DNA from: Collimonas arenae | Lineage (GTDB): Bacteria; Pseudomonadota; Gammaproteobacteria; Burkholderiales; Burkholderiaceae_D | Length of the DNA: 64,000 nucleotides | Direction: 5' to 3' | NCBI RefSeq assembly: GCF_000786695.1 | Contig: NZ_CP009962.1 | Location: 1,984,001-2,048,000 of the forward strand | Shown here: piece by piece, positions 62,901-64,000 of the stretch | Position numbering within the stretch: the first letter of the stretch is position 1 | How the letters are laid out: every line of letters begins with the position of its first letter | The notes under the pieces: generated by a model | What the model saw: the letters and a program-made list of their open reading frames with translations, nothing else | What the model was told of the DNA's origin: nothing | Databases searched by the model: none | Translations under genes and position numbers: made by a program

Positions 62901-64000
62901 GAGCGCTCTAAAACGGCTGAACTTGCCGCCATGTTGCAGAATGAATTTGAGGCATCCGGGACGCTTGCCGGTCTTGAAATAGCTCTCTGGAACGGGCGCC
63001 GTTACCTGCGCAGCCTGGCGCCTCTCGATCCATCCGGCATGTCGCAGAATGCGCTTCCGCTCAAGTCGCGCGGCGTGTATCTGATCACCGGCGGCGCCGG
63101 CAAGCTTGGCCTGGTGCTGGCTCGTTACCTGGCTACGCACTACCAGGCAAGATTAATACTGAGCGGACGCAGCGAGCGGCTGCACGACGAAGCACTGGCG
63201 CAGATCGAGGCGCTGCGCGCCGCAGGCGCCGATGTGCATTACCACTGCTCCGATATCGCCCAAGCCGGGCAGGCCGATGCTTTGCTTGCTGTCGCCAAAC
63301 AGGTCTATGGCCGGCTCGATGGCATCCTGCATTGCGCGGGGGTGGCCAGCGATAAGCTGATAACGGAGTTGGATGAGGTTGCCTTTGCCGAATTGCTGGC
63401 GCCGAAGATCGACGGCCTGCTGGCGCTGGACCGCGCTACCCGGAGTGAGCCGCTGGATTTTTTCGTCAATTTCTCTTCGGTCTCTGCGATGCTGGGCGAC
63501 CTGGGTTCCGGCGCTTATGCCGTAGCCAATCGCTTCATGGATAGCTACGCCGTATGGCGCGACGCGCTGTGCAAGCAAGGTCAGTGCTTTGGCAAGAGTC
63601 TCTCGATCGGCTGGCCTTTGTGGGCGACCGGGGGCATGAAGATTTCGGCTGAGGATGCATCGCTATTCAGCTTCTCGGGAATGTCAGCACTTACTGAGGC
63701 CGAAGGTATCGAAGCCTTTGAACGTCTGTTGCGTGGAGATATGCAGCAGGTACTGCTAGCCGTGGGTGACGCAGCAAAAATCGGGCGTGCGCTGCGCGTG
63801 CACGTCGAACAGGCGCCAGCCAGTGTTCAGGCGACGCCGCGCGCGCTGCCGTTTAAGACGGTTTCGGCGGCGCGTACGACCAGTGACAGTAACATGACGG
63901 CCTTGCCTTCCGGCGCATCCTCCGATGGACTATCAGATCAACAGCGCCGCGCCGAGCACTATCTCAAGGAACGACTGGGGATTGTGGTGAAAGTGGCGGC
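50910..64000 (+). CDS. Trans-AT modular polyketide synthase (partial, runs off the window)
   Basis: At least 4363 residues; no integrated acyltransferase (no GHSxG), so malonyl units must come from a separate AT. Order with approximate positions: KS1 50910-52215 (Cys171); KS-flanking linker; DH1 52773-53645 (His652, Asp830); KR1 53720-55150 (ITGGMGALG); ACP1 55290-55490 (Ser1491); KS2 55650-56975 (Cys1754); DH2 57479-58310 (His2220, Asp2386); ACP2 (Ser2554); ACP3 (Ser2666); degenerate ACP 59115-59340 (Pro2775 replaces Ser); KS3 59541-60885 (Cys3045); DH3 61470-62335 (His3550, Asp3720); KR3 62370-63790 (ITGGAGKLG); start of ACP at about 63930. All KSs keep HGTGT and NIGHLE. Starting with an elongating KS implies an upstream chain donor elsewhere. 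The product is unknown. Confidence 0.93.
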   Translation, partial: MDVAVIGIACRFPGANDHHMFWANLAKRKASISVVPSSRWDWKSYWGDSRTEANKSLSKWGGFIERVDAFDNQFFGVLPKVAQSMDPQQRIMLELTWSCLEDAGIPPSQLRGRKVGIIVGVFNHDYKELQERDAPSIEAHNSTGTATAMIANRVSHYFDFRGPSIPIDTACSSSLNAIHSAIQAMEYGDCEMALAGGINLLLTPTRHISFSKMGMLSPTGTCKTFDDSADGYVRGEGAGLLLLKPLDKALSDGDSIYGVIKGSAVNHCGATYTLTYPSPRAQAEVIVAAHERAGIPIGSVGYIEAHGTGTPKGDPIEFEGLLTAFQILADKQDIRLDNAFCGLSSVKTNIGHLEAAAGVAGAIKVLMSFKHRTLPALHDFTTLNAKISIDETPFYILGETREWTQEDKNKDQPRRAGVSSFGFGGTNAHLVLEEAPLSQTSQKALPSRSKRPSYLIALSAKSNEALQKKQEDILAWLHNDAGHSDLLDISATLLTRRDHFQHRFSCIAANVQELIEKLDQSIAIDAGASVKSQEPPAPDALQAGQKLLKQLGSKPGLKGAKYPVALQQLADLYVAGVDLPWIALFREAVVKPVSLPTYPFSRDSFWIAESDGADDMDRRQVLHPALQRSVSMIGTQRYASTFTGKEFFLADHVIRTQQVLPGVVYLEMVRAAIVDALGADTGAVQLSDVLWMRPLEVAGDPVSVHVELRPESADSATVDQQGVTRLAFRVTSAEAGALPQIYCRGSVDIVPAENAAALDIAGLKSACDGPVYSAEQCYRSLANLGLNYGPAQQAIVQLHSGTHQCVAELSLPAQLVAGSAPYVIHPSTADAALQAAVAFVDGAGVSDASGTTFLPFALDRLDVYHRCTAAMHVWVRYAPGYSAGESNKKVDIDVIDADGRVCLAFRGLSIRPMAANVSFAPSMAQSSETRLSQELQQSLYTPVWTTQPIAGATSEGAIEHLLLMGDPSDVSWLTHQLRATSQFASTRIEHLYFGSEAAVEDAGALHVRPGRLEDYEAAVAALVAKGGKLDHVLLIAPRLTSDIAQTASDSLDSQVCKSAQNLFSLVKAMMRGTKRAKFLHLVSRQPQRPEYQGLSGLYKTLRIEKPSYSGRVVQCDLAELSAQRLAELVFKEFNTADKYVDVSYSGDVRSVRKFRQLDANSLPPAVSADLTASLRKEGVYLITGGMGALGLIFARYLCERYQATVFLTGRSAPTEQHRLTLNELSSLGGHASFLTCDVVNRDDVRRAVDSIHAAGHQLNGVIHSAGVIEDDFILRKSPESFARVVAPKTLGTWHLDVETRDEPLDFFALFSSVTGVLGNIGQCDYGFGNAFEDYFAHQRDASRRQGSRNGKTLSVNWPYWKEGGMRLSDKEEENLHRSFGLVPLLSGQGIEIFEYALTRLHSQLVVMPGDAAKVQEVLGVVAVPVPVAAVVAAALPAKIHAASYAHSQPLLTTGDRSAAVSRYLAELFAAQLQISSDFELGRSFREYGFDSIVMIDLVNLMEKKFGSLPKTLFFEHQTLGELTAFFIEHHAESCGVIAQAELGGQSTAELVRSESAAMDERTPATLAAAGSTPSAAAAHDDIAIIGLSGRYPEAESLEQFWENLKFGRDCVVEIPSDRWDIETTFQPGPAVIGKTYSKWGGFLRGVDQFDPLFFNISPKEAENMDPNERLFLETAALTIEDAGYTADKLASPAGVRENPVGVYVGLMWGDYQLHGVEGQPHTWATPHSFYWAAANRVSHYFNFSGPSITIDTACSSSLTAIHLACAAIRSGEIGVAIAGAVNLSLHVNKYNLLSDMHFLSTDGRCRSFGDGGDGYVPGEGVGAVLLKSLAQARADGDHIYGIIRGTSVNHGGKTSGFTVPNPKRQAMLVQDALQVAGVNPRHVSYLEAHGTGTSLGDPIEIAGLNKAFAQQEHQYCAIGSVKSNIGHLEAASGIAGLTKILLQMKHRMLVPSIQSDVLNPYIDFKNCPFYVQRELQEWSRPLLDVTDQDGSIRRMELPRMAGISSFGAGGSNAHLIVEEYAEPAGSNDQDRERPALIVLSARKETALKAMAENLAAFVEVNPELSLQDAAYTLQTGRVAMEHRLAVVAVRGAELVAALRTYSSGSDAYTDLFSGHRDQAKAAASPLPVAQWLAQGELRHLAKAWVGGHAVEWTQLHAPQARKRLSLPGYVYQRQRYWVTKPGVVATSVALHPLIDSNVSTLEEQTFRKTFRAEEFFLRDHQLGSNRILPGVAYLEMALAAGRLGSSGPVSALRDVQWLKPIFVNQGSNTFDIGLIPATDGIHFEIYQTHGDARQIYSQGVLEFEVSAPSAPAGAVDLHAIIGRCQMQSREAIAAAFTQMGFNFGPSFQVFDILHFNADEALAKLNLPTQLDVPAAAGFTLPPSLLDGAVRTALGIGGLGTALRGVHAPVRLQRIEVLLPIGGSCFAHARRADAGASHGDQHSYDIDLLDASGQVLARIEQLVIQAAPSLGISRSLVRGSEPVRRVAMAATTGITAITSVSVQPRLSAATSNAVSPETLQAAVVTHLVELLSTVTKVPAEQIDPKSALENYGIDSVMILALTEKLHPTFGEVPKTLFYEYQDLHSLSEYFLDSHAEQVRGLAAASPVLAAASAPQLQSIDVMSAPVGQDVLQAAVVSHLVALLSTVTKVPAEQIDPKSALENYGIDSVMILALTEKLHPTFGEVPKTLFYEYQDLHSLSEYFLDSHMEQVRGLTAASPNHGAVPSPQAKAAAVIEVAGVGLAEIRSRILACLQKIMGEEARNFSEATALTEWLIDPVSHVRLQHALRQEFGGIDIGSMYRHESLDDWAAAIQAASPQHVGRAQATAVDVSADGVQAGADAEAWPSAPRTKSRTPDLSRFSQRFAQPRGMAMSAMHQDQEIAIIGLSGRYPGASNVEEFWQNLSAGRDSISEIPLSRWDHQKYYHPDRNAKGQVYSKWGGFIDDIDQFDAGFFSISPREAEITDPQERLFLQTAWECLEDACYTRQALKDRDVGVFVGVMWGHYESIDVSEQQRKYGRPAALSSSIANRVSYFLNLNGPSVALDTMCSSSLTAIHLASQAIRNGDCQMAIAGGVNLIVHPLKYQLLAQGQFLSTDGRCRAFGDGGDGYVPGEGVGAVLLKPLRQAIEDGDQIHAVIKASAVNHGGKTNGYTVPSQVAQSNVIGKALRRAGWHPSSIDYIEAHGTGTSLGDPIEIAGLSKAFNSAAQDMEKQAGGGAAAMTPQSCRIGSVKSNIGHLESAAGIAALTKILLQMRHRRIAPSLHSALLNTNIDFSTTQFRVVQALEDWHAPARPGAGGRSASRRAGISSFGAGGANAHILIEEYEAATAIAMQPVSASLPQPLLFVLSADSEERLALYIDRVLAFLVQHQQGDSRLDLRSLAYSSLIGREAMNERLAVVMSSLDDLIDALVQYRRGVVVSRAQRGSVKKHSEKLDAILDDTQRDAMVRSLLQDKRLPQLAKAWVSLLDIEWSRYADLLFAADPALSGRTASLRRLSFPVMPFLTKRHWVEEKPVATDASRHDALHPLLDRNVSTLTQQRYAKLLTGQEFYLRDHIVEAGQKRVILPGVAYLEMARAAGELAMGEEWSVDRIRNLIWIQPVEIKDAAEEVTVTLTQVDDAVEFNITRSATRDASVEGELHYRRRDEAAVADEWLDLDALRNRGLIEEDKQAIYDSFRRMGFHYGSSYQVTETRYRMADGALSRLRLPEFLRHDAMAFCLHPSLFDGALRTCLAIGSESLDATVPLVPFALGELEIRHPLTEECYAYATAVPDAEMQANLQPDLHSGLRKYNIAVTDCDGRVLIKLWNFSARQLTKAEPQALRTLQYYGYDWLETPALPALASALSDRTVLVIADDTSLAETLALRFASSVNVVLAQSGAAFSRLGERRYCFDPANPHSYTELLTHLASQDLRPSHITHYLQDVQDFTTAVDHDDVQSLRRGMLSMRHLFNALEQTMPGQSIRCAYVFEAAREAIQPQHDAISGYARSLLTINHRFELFTVRAERSKTAELAAMLQNEFEASGTLAGLEIALWNGRRYLRSLAPLDPSGMSQNALPLKSRGVYLITGGAGKLGLVLARYLATHYQARLILSGRSERLHDEALAQIEALRAAGADVHYHCSDIAQAGQADALLAVAKQVYGRLDGILHCAGVASDKLITELDEVAFAELLAPKIDGLLALDRATRSEPLDFFVNFSSVSAMLGDLGSGAYAVANRFMDSYAVWRDALCKQGQCFGKSLSIGWPLWATGGMKISAEDASLFSFSGMSALTEAEGIEAFERLLRGDMQQVLLAVGDAAKIGRALRVHVEQAPASVQATPRALPFKTVSAARTTSDSNMTALPSGASSDGLSDQQRRAEHYLKERLGIVVKVA
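58459..59060 (+). repeat. Tandem duplication of ACP coding sequence in the PKS
   Basis: Two copies of a 336-base (112-codon) unit encode ACP2 and ACP3. The stretch from PAEQIDPKSALENYGIDSVM through YEYQDLHSLSEYFLDSH is almost identical in protein and differs mainly at third codon positions in DNA. This points to duplication or recent gene conversion. Confidence 0.92.

Noticed and set aside
1..64000. CRISPR arrays, tRNA or rRNA genes
   Set aside because: No regularly spaced repeats and no recognisable tRNA or rRNA core sequences were seen on either strand, though a tRNA search program was not run.

Overview
The window looks like chromosomal DNA of a betaproteobacterium of the Oxalobacteraceae, most like Collimonas or a close relative. 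The pointers are the dnaX-ybaB-recR block, EarP with an Arg32-type EF-P, a cydP-containing cytochrome bd operon, and generally GC-rich coding DNA. Genus is inferred from gene content; no search was run.

Layout. 0-12 kb is mostly housekeeping: the end of a TonB-dependent receptor, an alpha/beta hydrolase, a class A penicillin-binding protein, an S9 peptidase, an AidB-like acyl-CoA dehydrogenase, then dnaX-ybaB-recR. 11.6-14.7 kb is an SsuABC/TauABC-type ABC importer, interrupted by a small inverted-repeat element. 14.8-27.9 kb holds a GlpQ lipoprotein, an exported molybdenum hydroxylase with its [2Fe-2S] subunit, a triheme cytochrome and XdhC, then a cupin, a TonB protein, a TAXI solute-binding protein, PhnA/YjdM, a DUF1439 protein, a GNAT enzyme and a frameshifted ClpP-like exported protein. 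28-35 kb holds a valine-catabolism block (LysR, binding protein, mmsA, mmsB) and an Rrf2 regulator beside an MFS exporter. 35.5-42.1 kb carries earP-efp and a cytochrome bd operon (regulator, cydP, cydA, cydB, cydX, DUF2867).

42.1-50.7 kb is a mosaic accessory region bounded by degenerate IS21-like sequence and filled with broken genes: IS5-type transposases, a permease fragment, an MFS fragment and a siderophore-receptor fragment. Its intact genes form a plausible methionine system: mesX (DUF1852), a core-MetE methionine synthase (mesD), a flavin reductase, an MTHFR-like protein, queH and a MetR-type regulator. Three near-identical dyads, ATGAG-N5-TTCAT, lie upstream of mesX, queH and metR, which ties the set into one predicted MetR regulon.

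50.9-64 kb is the start of a giant trans-AT polyketide synthase gene that runs off the window. Its order is KS-DH-KR-ACP / KS-DH-ACP-ACP-degenerate ACP / KS-DH-KR-(ACP). About 155 bp upstream is a 20-bp dyad, ACCTGTAAAGGTTTACAGGT, whose arms are identical to the Vibrio fischeri lux box. This suggests that the pathway is under LuxR-type quorum-sensing control.
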